Part shown: positions 17,425 to 25,049 of the stretch, one piece after another
Position numbering within the stretch: position 1 is the stretch's first letter
Layout: each line of letters begins with the position of its first letter
DNA from: Saprospiraceae bacterium
Lineage (GTDB): Bacteria > Bacteroidota > Bacteroidia > Chitinophagales > Saprospiraceae
DNA length: 40,008 bases
Reading direction: 5' to 3'
NCBI GenBank assembly: GCA_020847425.1
Contig: JADLCC010000041.1
Location: forward strand, 1 to 40,008
The notes under the pieces: generated by a model
Told to the model about the DNA's origin: nothing
What the model saw: only the letters and a program-made list of their open reading frames with translations
Database searches by the model: none
Position numbers and translations under genes: made by a program

Positions 17425-18650
17425 GTGATTTATGCCAATATAAGCATCCATTTTAACCTGAAAAAGGAGGCTACACCCACCCACAGGGGCTTTCTGGTGT
17501 ACTGCCGGATCACTTACCAGCGCAAAAAAGCGAAGTTGTACACCGGTGAGAACTGCAAGACCGACAAGTGAAACGAGGCCGCCGACGCCCCATTTGCGAC
17601 CCGCGTTTGAAAGAATACCTGAGTCATGTGGAGGAGACCATCCGGCAAACCAAACGCCAATTGGAAATGGATGGCCGGGAGGTGTCGGCTAAAATTCTGA
17701 AGGATATTTTTCGGGGCAAAGACCCGGCTGCAGCGGAGCAGGAAACACTGGTTTCTTTGGTACAATATTTCAATGAGTACATCAGCCGCATCAGCAGGCT
17801 CACCCGCGAATACGTGCCGGGGACGTTGCAACATTACCGAACAACTTTGGGGCACGTGCAAGCCTTTCTGTCTACCCTGAAGAAAAAGGACATATCCGTC
17901 CAGGAAGTCGACCACAAATTGGTGCAAGACTTCGATTATTACCTGGTAACCACACCTGCGGAGCAGACAGGCCAGCCCATGGCCCGTAATACGGCGAACA
18001 AGTACCACACCAAGTTCAAAACCATCCTCTTGCAAGCCGTGAAAGACGGTATCCTTGCCACGCATCCCTATACCGAATTCAAACTGAAAAATAAAACGGT
18101 CCACCGCGACCACCTGACCAAAGAGGAACTCCAGCGCATCCGCGAACTGAAATTCGAAAACCTGAGCCTGGACAAGGTCCGCGACATTTTCCTCTTTTCC
18201 TGCTACACCGGCCTGCGCTTCACCGACGCCCAGGATTTGCGCCATCAACACATCCGCGCCGACGAAGATGGCCACCTGTGGATTTACCTGACGCAAAAGA
18301 AAACCGAAGAGCCGCTGGCCATTCCCCTGCTCAAGCCGGCTCTGGAACTTTACCACAAATACGAGCACTTACGCGAGGTGACCGGGAGGATCATTCCCTC
18401 CTTCGTCAACCAGAAGGTAAACGCCTACCTCAAGATCATCGCCGATTTCGCCAACGTGAAAAAGAAACTGACCCATCATGTGGCCCGGCATACGTTCGCT
18501 ACCACCGTGCTCCTGGAAAACGACGTGCCCCTGGAAGCGGTGCAAGCCTACCTGGGGCATACCTCGTCAAAAACGACGGCGATTTATGCGCGGATGACGA
18601 ATAAGTACAAGATGAAGATTACGAAGCGGTTGAATGAGAAGTTGGGTTAA
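17425..18650 (+). CDS. Tyrosine recombinase (integrase) with N-terminal frameshift
   Basis: Site-specific recombinase, probably integrating the element at tRNA-Cys. The catalytic part is intact. Counted from a GTG at 17568, the active-site residues are R217 (YTGLRFTD), H304 and R307 (HVARH), H331 (YLGHTS) and nucleophile Y340 (AIYARM). Residues of the arm-binding/SAM-like domain run from about 60 to 150. The family's N-terminal segment is present but in another frame: it starts near a GTG at 17425, ten bases after AAAAGGAG, and reads ISIHFNLKKEA ... YCRITYQRKKAKLYTGEN-CKTDK before a TGA at 17569. Adding one G to AAGTGAAAC (17566-17574) would join both frames and give the conserved TDKW-type sequence. 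The cause may be a real inactivating deletion, a recoding site or an assembly error. If real, translation from the GTG at 17568 would make a 360-residue protein without the first strands. Confidence 0.85.
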
Positions 18651-18913
18651 TTGAACTTTCGCAAACATTCCAAAACAAGGCAAGTCAATCCCGAACTACC
18701 CCAAACATCCGAAATCCCCTTCTTTCACTCCCCTCCATCTTTGCCCCATTGACCTGAAACAACATGGTTTAACCTCAACCAATCGCAAACATAGAGACCT
18801 CATTTAAACTACTCAGCGAAACTGATTACCACAACCTAAACGTAAAACTGGACCGCATACTGGCCGTCATCGAAGACAAGGAACTGAAACCCCAACAATC
18901 CCTCGGCAAGTGG

Positions 18914-19081
18914 ATGACCGAAAAAGAAGTGCAGGAACTGACCGGCAAAAAGGCCACCACCTTGTGGAAGATGCGGAACAAAGGGCTGCTGGAGTTCACG
19001 AAGATCAACAACAAGGTCTTTTACAACCGGGAAAGCATTATTGGTCTGATGGAACAAAATAAACGCACAGCATTCCGGTAA
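18914..19081 (+). CDS. Small helix-turn-helix DNA-binding protein (excisionase-like)
   Basis: From the ATG at 18914 the product is 55 residues with an MTEKEVQELTGKKATTLWKM opening. This is the winged-HTH/MerR-like pattern of excisionase and Bacteroidota HTH_17 proteins: (M/L)(T/S)xKEVxExTG(K/x)xxxTLxxMRxKGL followed by a beta hairpin F-x-K-I-N-N-K-V-F-Y and a final helix. The frame is open back to 18773 with protein-like sequence (IETSFKLLSETDYHNLNVKLD) but no ATG, so the true start may be a rare codon upstream. Its place after the integrase suggests control of excision or of downstream genes. The 263 bases between the integrase and this gene hold no other feature that I can support. Confidence 0.7.
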   Translation: MTEKEVQELTGKKATTLWKMRNKGLLEFTKINNKVFYNRESIIGLMEQNKRTAFR

Positions 19082-19083
19082 AT

Positions 19084-19197
19084 CCCACCCCCGCCCCTCC
19101 CCAACTGGGAAGGGAGCCGCGACAAACATCGTAGAGTACGCCGCAGAGTACTCTACGTCTCCCCTCCCAGTTGGGGAGGTGCCGGGTGGGGTTGAAC
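19084..19197. repeat. Nested palindromic repeat element
   Basis: Outer arms: CTCCCCAACTGGGAAGG (19097-19113) with CCCTCCCAGTTGGGGAG (19162-19178), one mismatch, extended outward by further C-rich/G-rich pairing. Inner arms: CGTAGAGTAC (19130-19139) with GTACTCTACG (19148-19157), perfect. The whole could fold into a long two-part hairpin after the HTH gene. It resembles dispersed palindromic elements of Bacteroidota and may also terminate transcription. Confidence 0.7.
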
Positions 19198-19236
19198 TGG
19201 ACGGAATGCAAATCGAATCATTTTAATTCCTGAAAC

Positions 19237-20340
19237 ATGAAGTTGATTTCTGTTTTCAGGGCTGTCCCGGCTATCAACGGGCAGTCCCTGAATGGCCAAA
19301 CCTTTGCCCCAAATGGAACCGCCCCTATCGGTCCGCATCCGGATATTATGCTAAAACGGCGCCTGCGCCCGCTGGTGTATTTTATCCGGATGCTCGTCGT
19401 AGTGTTGCTGACCTGGTCGGCTGGCAACGGTTTTTTGTTTGCTTCGGCGACCTTGCAGGAATTGATTGGCCAGAAAGAGTATGCCATGGCCGGCGCATTG
19501 GCATTTGCAGCGCTTTTTGAAGCCGGGAAATACTTTTTCGGCGCCTACACCCTGCGTGTATTGATCCGGGGTTGGTGGCAGGAAGGTATGTTGTACCGGT
19601 TGGCGCTGGTGCTGCTTATTCCGGTGGCAGGAGCCTGGTTTGCAGGGAGCTACTGGTTGTCCACGCAAGGCGGAATAGAAGGCCTGCGGTTGTCTTTTTC
19701 CAGGCCCGCTATTGAAGTCACAACCGATACTTTGCACCAGCGAACCAATCCGGATATAGAAGCCCTGCGCGTGGCCCGCGACTCCGTATACCGGCAGGCC
19801 ATCGACCGCTCGTCGCCGCGCACGGCTGCCCGCTTGTTCCTGGCATTTCAGACTGAAATCACCCGGATGGAAACTGTGAACGCCGAATCACAGAAAACGG
19901 AAAAACAGCAGGACGATCAATACAAACTACGGCTACAAACCCGCCTGGAACAGGTATTGACCTGGCTCAGCCACCTGGGCGGCTGGTCGGAATTGCTCAC
20001 CCTGGCGTTGCTGGTGTTTTTGGAAATCTATGCCTACAGGACGCAATTAATGGCCCAAGCAATGCGGGAGGCGGGCAGTGCGTATGCAGACCGGGATATT
20101 CCCGTCAATTACCTGAAACAGCGCATCCGCCAGTGTTGGAAAAGGGCGCACCAGGAACATTCCAGCGAAAGAACCCGGCAGAAGAATTTGGACAAGACGG
20201 AGGAGTTGGTTCAAAAACTCAGTCAACTGGGTATCCAGGTTCACGTTGACGCCTCTGACCCGAAAACCATCAATTTTACCCACAAAAAACAAACCCCGAC
20301 CTATGATTCTAAATCTGGAAAACCTAAAATCCGAACTTGA
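19237..20340 (+). CDS. Four-TM membrane protein of the mobile element, function unknown
   Basis: The 367-residue product has hydrophobic segments near residues 47-70, 83-107, 119-139 and 248-268. A polar, probably helical or coiled-coil stretch (about 145-245; many Gln, Glu, Arg) lies between TM3 and TM4, and the C-terminal tail (270-367) is charged. The first 37 residues are low in hydrophobicity and look unlike the rest, so the ATG at 19348 (MLKRRLRPL, basic residues before TM1) is a credible alternative start. The 3' end overlaps the primase gene by 38 bases, so the two are probably co-transcribed and translationally coupled. I do not recognise the family. A role in anchoring replication or in element transfer is possible but only inferred from position. 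Confidence 0.7.
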   Translation: MKLISVFRAVPAINGQSLNGQTFAPNGTAPIGPHPDIMLKRRLRPLVYFIRMLVVVLLTWSAGNGFLFASATLQELIGQKEYAMAGALAFAALFEAGKYFFGAYTLRVLIRGWWQEGMLYRLALVLLIPVAGAWFAGSYWLSTQGGIEGLRLSFSRPAIEVTTDTLHQRTNPDIEALRVARDSVYRQAIDRSSPRTAARLFLAFQTEITRMETVNAESQKTEKQQDDQYKLRLQTRLEQVLTWLSHLGGWSELLTLALLVFLEIYAYRTQLMAQAMREAGSAYADRDIPVNYLKQRIRQCWKRAHQEHSSERTRQKNLDKTEELVQKLSQLGIQVHVDASDPKTINFTHKKQTPTYDSKSGKPKIRT

Positions 20341-23300
20341 TATCGTTAACGTCATCGCCCGGCACGTTAACCTGAAGCCCCAGGGTTCCCGTTACACCGG
20401 CCTCTGTCCTTTTCATACCGAAAATACGGCCTCATTTACCGTCACGCCTTCGCTGGGCCTGTTCAAATGCTTCGGCTGCGGCAAATCCGGGGACGTCTTC
20501 ACCTTTGAACAGGAAATCACCGGCAAAACATTTCCGGAAACGGTGGAGGCCCTTGCCAGGGAATTTAACCTGCCGCTGGAACAGACTGCCATTCGCGGAG
20601 AAGACCTCCAAACCTACCAGCAAAAAGAGCGGCTTTATCTGACCAATGCTCAGGTGCACGAACTCTGGCAGGGGTTGCAAGTTACCCCATCGCAAGGGCA
20701 GGAAGTCTTACTCGGCCAGCGTTCGTTTCAGCCAGAGACCGTCCGCCATTTTCAGGTCATTGCGACGACGGGCGCCAACTGTCTGGTACAAAAATTCAAG
20801 ATTGAGCACCTGGATGAAGAAATTCTGCTCGAACTGGGTTTGCTGAAAACAGCGGAAAACGGCGGCTTACGCGATTTCTTCCGGCAACGCATCATTTTTT
20901 CCATCCGCACCCACCACGGGAAAATCGCCGGATTTGCCGGCCGTCGGCTGTCAGACGAGCAGGAGCGCCGGCCGAAATACCTGAACAGCGCGGATAGCGC
21001 CATTTTTAAAAAAGGCGAACTGCTGTTCGGTTTGCATGAAAACAGCGCTGAAATCCGACAAAAAAAGGAGATCATCCTGGTCGAAGGTTATTTCGACGTA
21101 CTGACCCTTTGGGAACACGGTTTTAAAAATGCGGTGGCCGTTTGTGGCACCGCGTTTACGCCGGTGCAAGCCAAACTACTTCGCAAACATACCGAGCGTG
21201 TTACGCTGCTATTTGACGGCGATAATGCGGGCGCTGAGGCGATGTGCAAGGCGTATCCTGTTTTGGAAAAAGAGGGATTGTTTGTCCGGGTGTGTCCGCT
21301 GCCGGATGGCGATGATCCAGATTCATACCTGCGGAAAAACAGTGCGGAACAATTACAGCAACATTGGCAGGAGCACTGCACCGATGCCCTGATCTGGCTG
21401 GCGAACTACCGGTTCAAACAGACCGGCAATGACGGCTTGGCCAAACAAAAACTGGTGGCAGAATTGCACCAACTTTTGACCGAGACACCGTTTGATGCCC
21501 TAAAAAACCAATGGGCAAAAACAGTTTCAAAGTTGTTGAACGTACGGGTAGGACAATTGACGGACGCTTCCGCTAAAAGTCCTTTCCGGGAGGAAATAAC
21601 CGGCGGGGCTGATAAACGGCAGGAGCCGGAAATGCCGCCGGACAATCCGGACAATTTCGACAGTTTGGGGTATTTTGAAGCGGGCTGCTGCTATTTTCGG
21701 AAGGATAAAAAGGCCAGGCCTGCCAAGTTATCCAACTTCGTCCTTCACCCGCTGTACCAGATCAATACCAAACATGGCGCCCAGCGCTTGTTCCGGCTGG
21801 AGAATGAATTTGGCGAAACCTGTATCGCCCGCTTTACCGGAAACAGTTTGATTTCGGTGGATTCGTTTCAACAGGTCGTGGAACAATGCGGCAACTATGT
21901 GTTTCACGGCCGCAAAGCCGATTTGTCGGCCATCAAAGAAAACGTGTTTGCGGGCCTGCCGGTTTGCCAGGAAATCGACCTGTTGGGCTGGCAGGAAAAA
22001 TACCGGTTCTGGGCTTGGTCGAATGGGATCGCGTTGGGCGACCAGTTCTTTCCGGTCAATGAGGACGGAATGGTGCAACTGGACGGGCAATGGTTTTACC
22101 TGCCGGCACATTCAGGCCTGAACGGCAGCGCCGGCTGTGAAGAGGAGCGCAATTTCCGGTATGAGAAAGGCGAGGTCACTATTGCCCAGTGGTGCGAGAA
22201 AATCATGGAGGTGTACCGGGAAAACCAGAACGGGACTATGCTATGCCTGTATTACCTGGCCTCCATTTTCCGGGATGTGGTGTTCAAGGAGTTCCGGTAT
22301 TTCCCCTTGCTTTTTGCGTTTGGGCCGCGAGGTACCGGTAAATCGCAGATGGCCTGGTCGGTGAGCCACCTGTATGGCAAGCCGCAAAAACAGTTTATGC
22401 TAAGTTCCGGCACCAACGTGGGTTTGGGGCGCAAGGCCTCCAAATTTGCCAACAGTATTATTTGGTTCGACGAGTACAAAAACACCATTCTGAGCAGCCG
22501 GGTGGAAGTACTGAAAGGCCTGTATGATGGCGCCGGCTATGTGCGCGGCCAGTACACCAACGACAACGCCACCAACGAAACCGCTACCTACTCCGGCGCC
22601 TATATCACCGGCCAAGACCTGCCCACCGCGGATGTGGCTTTGCTGATGCGCACCATCCTGCAACGCACGGCTAAAACGCGGTTTACGCAGGAGGAAGGCC
22701 AGCGTTTTCGCGAGTTGAAGGCCATGGAACAACAGGGCGGGCTATCTTATCTTACGTCGCAAATAGCCGGCTTGCATCCGAAAGTGGAAAAGTATTTCGC
22801 CGGCGAATTTCCGGCCATCCAACACGCGGTAAAAACGCAGTTGCATCTGGATAAACAGGAAGATGAAACAGAAGAGCGTCTGGTCAACAACTACGTGATA
22901 TTGCTGACTATCGCGCACCTCATCGCCACGGACATCGGGCTCCCCTTGTCATTCCTCAAACACGCAGAAGAGGCCGTTCTGACTGCCATCAAAACCCACC
23001 AGCAAATGCTTTCGGGCACCGACGATACAGCGCAGTTTTGGGAAATCTTCGAGCATTTGGTGGAGCAAAATATCCTGCAAAGCGGCCGGGATTTCTGCGT
23101 GGAAGAACGGCAAAGTGTCACGGTGCGGGTGCCGAACGGCGACAAACAGGAAATGGCCTTTCAGCCGGCCGAGCGCTTGCTGTGTATCCGGATTAAAAAG
23201 GTACTGCCGGCATATCTGGAGGCTTCCCGTCGTACGTATGGACGGGAGGGCCTGGCCAAGATTACCCTCGAACATTACCTGAAAAGTTCCCTGGCCTATC

Positions 23301-23428
23301 TCGGCGCCGTGGATTCCTGGCGTTTTGCGGATACGGTGACAAGCGGCCTGGTGTTTCGCTTTAAGGGACTGAATATTGATTTGAAGGGAAACAGACAGGA
23401 TCAACAGGATTTGCAAGATTTTGAGTAG
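20303..23428 (+). CDS. Primase with CHC2 zinc finger, Toprim and C-terminal P-loop ATPase
   Basis: Replication protein of the element. The ATG at 20303 (MILNLENLKSELDI) was chosen because the zinc finger begins shortly after, as in DnaG; an in-frame ATG at 20246 would add 19 odd residues. The product is 1041 residues. The CHC2 zinc ribbon is C35-x2-H38 ... C56-x2-C59. The Toprim domain has E261 in VEGYFD, D305-G-D in LFDGDNAG and DDPDSY near 337. The C-terminal half carries Walker A GPRGTGKS (674-681) and Walker B with D723-E724 (IIWFDEYKN), as expected of a fused helicase or SF3/DUF927-like ATPase. The fusion suggests self-primed replication of an integrative element or plasmid. The last 12 codons (RQDQQDLQDF) are encoded by one arm of an inverted repeat. 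Confidence 0.85.
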   Translation: MILNLENLKSELDIVNVIARHVNLKPQGSRYTGLCPFHTENTASFTVTPSLGLFKCFGCGKSGDVFTFEQEITGKTFPETVEALAREFNLPLEQTAIRGEDLQTYQQKERLYLTNAQVHELWQGLQVTPSQGQEVLLGQRSFQPETVRHFQVIATTGANCLVQKFKIEHLDEEILLELGLLKTAENGGLRDFFRQRIIFSIRTHHGKIAGFAGRRLSDEQERRPKYLNSADSAIFKKGELLFGLHENSAEIRQKKEIILVEGYFDVLTLWEHGFKNAVAVCGTAFTPVQAKLLRKHTERVTLLFDGDNAGAEAMCKAYPVLEKEGLFVRVCPLPDGDDPDSYLRKNSAEQLQQHWQEHCTDALIWLANYRFKQTGNDGLAKQKLVAELHQLLTETPFDALKNQWAKTVSKLLNVRVGQLTDASAKSPFREEITGGADKRQEPEMPPDNPDNFDSLGYFEAGCCYFRKDKKARPAKLSNFVLHPLYQINTKHGAQRLFRLENEFGETCIARFTGNSLISVDSFQQVVEQCGNYVFHGRKADLSAIKENVFAGLPVCQEIDLLGWQEKYRFWAWSNGIALGDQFFPVNEDGMVQLDGQWFYLPAHSGLNGSAGCEEERNFRYEKGEVTIAQWCEKIMEVYRENQNGTMLCLYYLASIFRDVVFKEFRYFPLLFAFGPRGTGKSQMAWSVSHLYGKPQKQFMLSSGTNVGLGRKASKFANSIIWFDEYKNTILSSRVEVLKGLYDGAGYVRGQYTNDNATNETATYSGAYITGQDLPTADVALLMRTILQRTAKTRFTQEEGQRFRELKAMEQQGGLSYLTSQIAGLHPKVEKYFAGEFPAIQHAVKTQLHLDKQEDETEERLVNNYVILLTIAHLIATDIGLPLSFLKHAEEAVLTAIKTHQQMLSGTDDTAQFWEIFEHLVEQNILQSGRDFCVEERQSVTVRVPNGDKQEMAFQPAERLLCIRIKKVLPAYLEASRRTYGREGLAKITLEHYLKSSLAYLGAVDSWRFADTVTSGLVFRFKGLNIDLKGNRQDQQDLQDFE

Positions 23429-23474
23429 ACAATTCAAGGTCCTTAATCCTGCAAGTCCTGTTGATCCTGTCCAT
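23395..23474. repeat. Inverted repeat overlapping the primase stop codon
   Basis: GACAGGATCAACAGGATTTG (from 23395) pairs with CAAGTCCTGTTGATCCTGTC (ending 23471) with one mismatch, and the pairing extends inward through GCAAGATT/AATCCTGC. The left arm encodes the QDQQDLQDF end of the primase; the right arm is noncoding. GGATCAACAGGATT-type units are common dispersed repeats in Bacteroidota. Confidence 0.7.
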
Positions 23475-23771
23475 TTTTAGAAACACTTATAAACCAAGTC
23501 CTACCGTCCTACAAATCTCAAAAATAATTCTTTTTTATTCTGTAAATCAGCATTTTATGATTCGTCCACGTGTAGGACTTCGTAGGATTTGTGCATCATT
23601 CCGTAGGAAATCATTGGAAGAGACGCCTTAGTGGAAGGGAATGACTTTTCCTACAAAATAATCCAGTCGACAGAAAAACCTACACGGTAAATCATTGAAA
23701 AACAAAGTGCTACTCTAAAAAGCAGCCTGCTTGTAGGACGTAGGAATGCAAAACCGGCTACCCACCGATTT
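23475..23771. other. Noncoding tract with iteron-like GTAGGA repeats; candidate replication origin
   Basis: Copies of (T/C)GTAGGA lie at 23571-23577, 23581-23587, 23602-23608, 23732-23738 and 23739-23745. Reverse-complement copies TCCTAC(A) lie at 23499-23504, 23507-23513 and 23649-23655, and CCTACA at 23679-23684. AAATCATTG recurs at about 23608 and 23690. The stretch is AT-rich, has no gene, and directly follows the primase gene. These are properties of an iteron origin, but no initiator protein has been shown to bind here. Confidence 0.45.
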
Positions 23772-24224
23772 ATGAAAAACCACTCCCTAATCACGTTTAC
23801 GTTTCCCGAAATCGCGGTACTACTCCTCGCATTGCTTCTCCTATCCAGGTACGTCCGTTTCGCCTGGCGCAAACCCCTTGAAAAACGGACGCTCCACCGG
23901 CTCTACGGCATCGACCCGAAAACCTTTGCCAAATGGATCGCCCTGTTCTGCCCGGATTTGATCACCCCAACACAATACGCCCGGCGCCGCAAATTGCCGC
24001 CGCATTTAGCCCTGGCCATCCTGCTCCGGCTCGGATTTCCGGGCAATGACACCCCTGTTCAAAGTAAACGCCAGATCATCGAATCCGCCGACGGCTCCTA
24101 TCGCTCCCTTCGCGAAAGTATCCGGCGATTTCCCGACCGTTTTGGTATCAATGCGGCGATTTTCAAAACCCTGCACGTTTTTCCGCCGGAAATAGCCCGT
24201 CAAATGCGGGAGCAATACGGCTGA
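23772..24224 (+). CDS. Small protein with N-terminal membrane segment, unknown function
   Basis: The 150-residue product has one hydrophobic segment near residues 10-26 (EIAVLLLALLLLSRYV), then a basic cytoplasmic domain with many Arg, Lys and Pro. Residues 40-100 (LYGIDPKTFAKWIALFCPD ... RRKLPPHLALAILLRLGFP) could contain a DNA-binding HTH-like helix pair. I do not recognise the family. It lies between the candidate origin and the ribbon-helix-helix gene and probably belongs to element maintenance. Confidence 0.6.
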   Translation: MKNHSLITFTFPEIAVLLLALLLLSRYVRFAWRKPLEKRTLHRLYGIDPKTFAKWIALFCPDLITPTQYARRRKLPPHLALAILLRLGFPGNDTPVQSKRQIIESADGSYRSLRESIRRFPDRFGINAAIFKTLHVFPPEIARQMREQYG

Positions 24225-24270
24225 TGCTGCCGTAATGCGGAAAGTTTGTACGGGGCGCTAAATGCGGGAA

Positions 24271-24278
24271 TATCTTTG
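24271..24278 (+). promoter_or_regulatory. Bacteroidota promoter ahead of the RHH gene
   Basis: TATCTTTG is an exact TAnnTTTG match, with TTTG at 24245-24248 as a possible -33 element. One AATGCGG repeat (24261-24267) lies between the two elements and one just upstream (24234-24240), as would suit an operator. The promoter lies inside an extended frame from 24246 and so supports the ATG at 24315. Confidence 0.55.
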
Positions 24279-24314
24279 TGTAAACGCAAACGTTCACCCA
24301 CCGCAAATCCGGAC

Positions 24315-24908
24315 ATGTACCCAGAATACACACCCAAAATAACCGTCGGTTGCCGCATGAGTACCGAACTCCGCGAGCAGTTGGAAATCGAGGCCCGGCA
24401 GGAAGGCCAAACCCTCTCCGCTTACATCGAAACGCTGCTCATGCGGCGCGATAACGTCCACGTTGACGTTAACGACCTGAAAATGCGGCTATATCAACTG
24501 GAAGCGGAGAATCAGGCGCTTCGGGTGGAGAAGGTTTCAAATGCGGGGCAACCGACGGAAAATGCGGACCCCTCTTCCGATGCAGCACAACAGGAAGCCG
24601 TTATCCGCGCGCTCAAACTGCAAAAGATGGAACTCCAAACCGAACTTCGCCGCCTGGCCACCGAACGCGACACCATAATGCGGCTACAAACCGATCACCG
24701 CCCTGGCTGGCTGAGCGCGTCCGGCTACGACAAAACGCTGGAGTATATCGGGAAAATCCGGCATCAGTACCCGAACGTGTCGCCGGAACAGGTGTTACTG
24801 TCCGCATTGGCCGTGACCTGGCGCAATGAACGGAGCCTGTTTTTTGTGCTGACGCTGGGCGATTTCTGGAAACGATATCCGTTAACCCTTAAAAATGCGG
24901 AGATATGA
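24315..24908 (+). CDS. Ribbon-helix-helix protein with coiled coil
   Basis: From the ATG at 24315 the product is 197 residues. Residues 8-48 match a ribbon-helix-helix (Arc/CopG-type) DNA-binding fold: a beta strand KITVGCRM, helix STELREQLEIEARQEG, then Q-T-L-S-A-Y-I-E-T-L-L. Residues 55-85 form a coiled coil (LKMRLYQLEAENQALRVE), and a second one lies near 105-130. The C-terminal 60 residues are helical. Such proteins usually autoregulate or act in partition or transfer. Two AATGCGG repeats flank its promoter and several more run through its coding sequence. Its TGA overlaps the next ATG (ATGA, 24905-24908). Confidence 0.7.
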   Translation: MYPEYTPKITVGCRMSTELREQLEIEARQEGQTLSAYIETLLMRRDNVHVDVNDLKMRLYQLEAENQALRVEKVSNAGQPTENADPSSDAAQQEAVIRALKLQKMELQTELRRLATERDTIMRLQTDHRPGWLSASGYDKTLEYIGKIRHQYPNVSPEQVLLSALAVTWRNERSLFFVLTLGDFWKRYPLTLKNAEI

Positions 24909-24997
24909 GACCGATTGTTTTTTATTGGTTGGTATTGGGGATGGTGATTGGGATGGTTTGGTATTGGTGGCTTAAAAATGCGGAAGGATTCAAATAA
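24905..24997 (+). CDS. 30-residue single-pass membrane miniprotein
   Basis: The start codon overlaps the stop of the ribbon-helix-helix gene in an ATGA, a sign of translational coupling. The product (MRPIVFYWLVLGMVIGMVWY then WWLKNAEGFK) is one hydrophobic helix with five Trp and a short polar tail: a short basic N-terminus, a membrane span at about 4-23 and a charged end. Function is unknown; it might be a lysis-, toxin- or pore-type peptide or an accessory of the upstream genes. It ends immediately before the AbiE promoter palindrome. Confidence 0.55.
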   Translation: MRPIVFYWLVLGMVIGMVWYWWLKNAEGFK

Positions 24998-25049
24998 TTT
25001 TGTAAAAAATCACTGCACTTATGTATATTTGCAGTGACTTTTTACAAAA
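24998..25049. promoter_or_regulatory. AbiE promoter embedded in an operator palindrome
   Basis: TTTTGTAAAAAATCACTGCA (24998-25017) pairs with TGCAGTGACTTTTTACAAAA (25030-25049), 19 of 20 bases. TATATTTG (25024-25031) between the arms is an exact -7 element, and TTTG at 24999-25002 in the left arm is a candidate -33 element with a 21-base spacer. The right arm ends on the A of the AbiEi start codon. AbiEi-type antitoxins are known to repress their own operon by binding inverted repeats, and this is the likely site. Confidence 0.75.

Larger units (their letters stand above)
24150..24983 (+). repeat. Field of ten same-strand AATGCGG heptamers
   Basis: AATGCGG starts at 24150, 24203, 24234, 24261, 24482, 24540, 24561, 24677, 24894 and 24977, always on the plus strand and in different reading frames (it encodes KMR, NAD, NAG and others). 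I found only about seven other plus-strand copies by eye in the rest of the window. The field covers the promoter and gene of the ribbon-helix-helix protein. Confidence 0.65.

Noticed and set aside
17514-18368. Minus-strand open frame opposite the integrase
   Set aside because: Covers the catalytic integrase region; no domain of its own.
23490-23760. CRISPR array
   Set aside because: The GTAGGA repeats are only 6-7 bases long, unevenly spaced and in both orientations.
24246-24314. Longer N-terminus of the ribbon-helix-helix protein
   Set aside because: The promoter element at 24271-24278 lies within it, and the added residues look unrelated to the fold.
24150-24983. AATGCGG as a Chi-like recombination signal
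   Set aside because: It is concentrated in one short field and is rare in the rest of the window, whereas Chi-type sites are spread over the chromosome.
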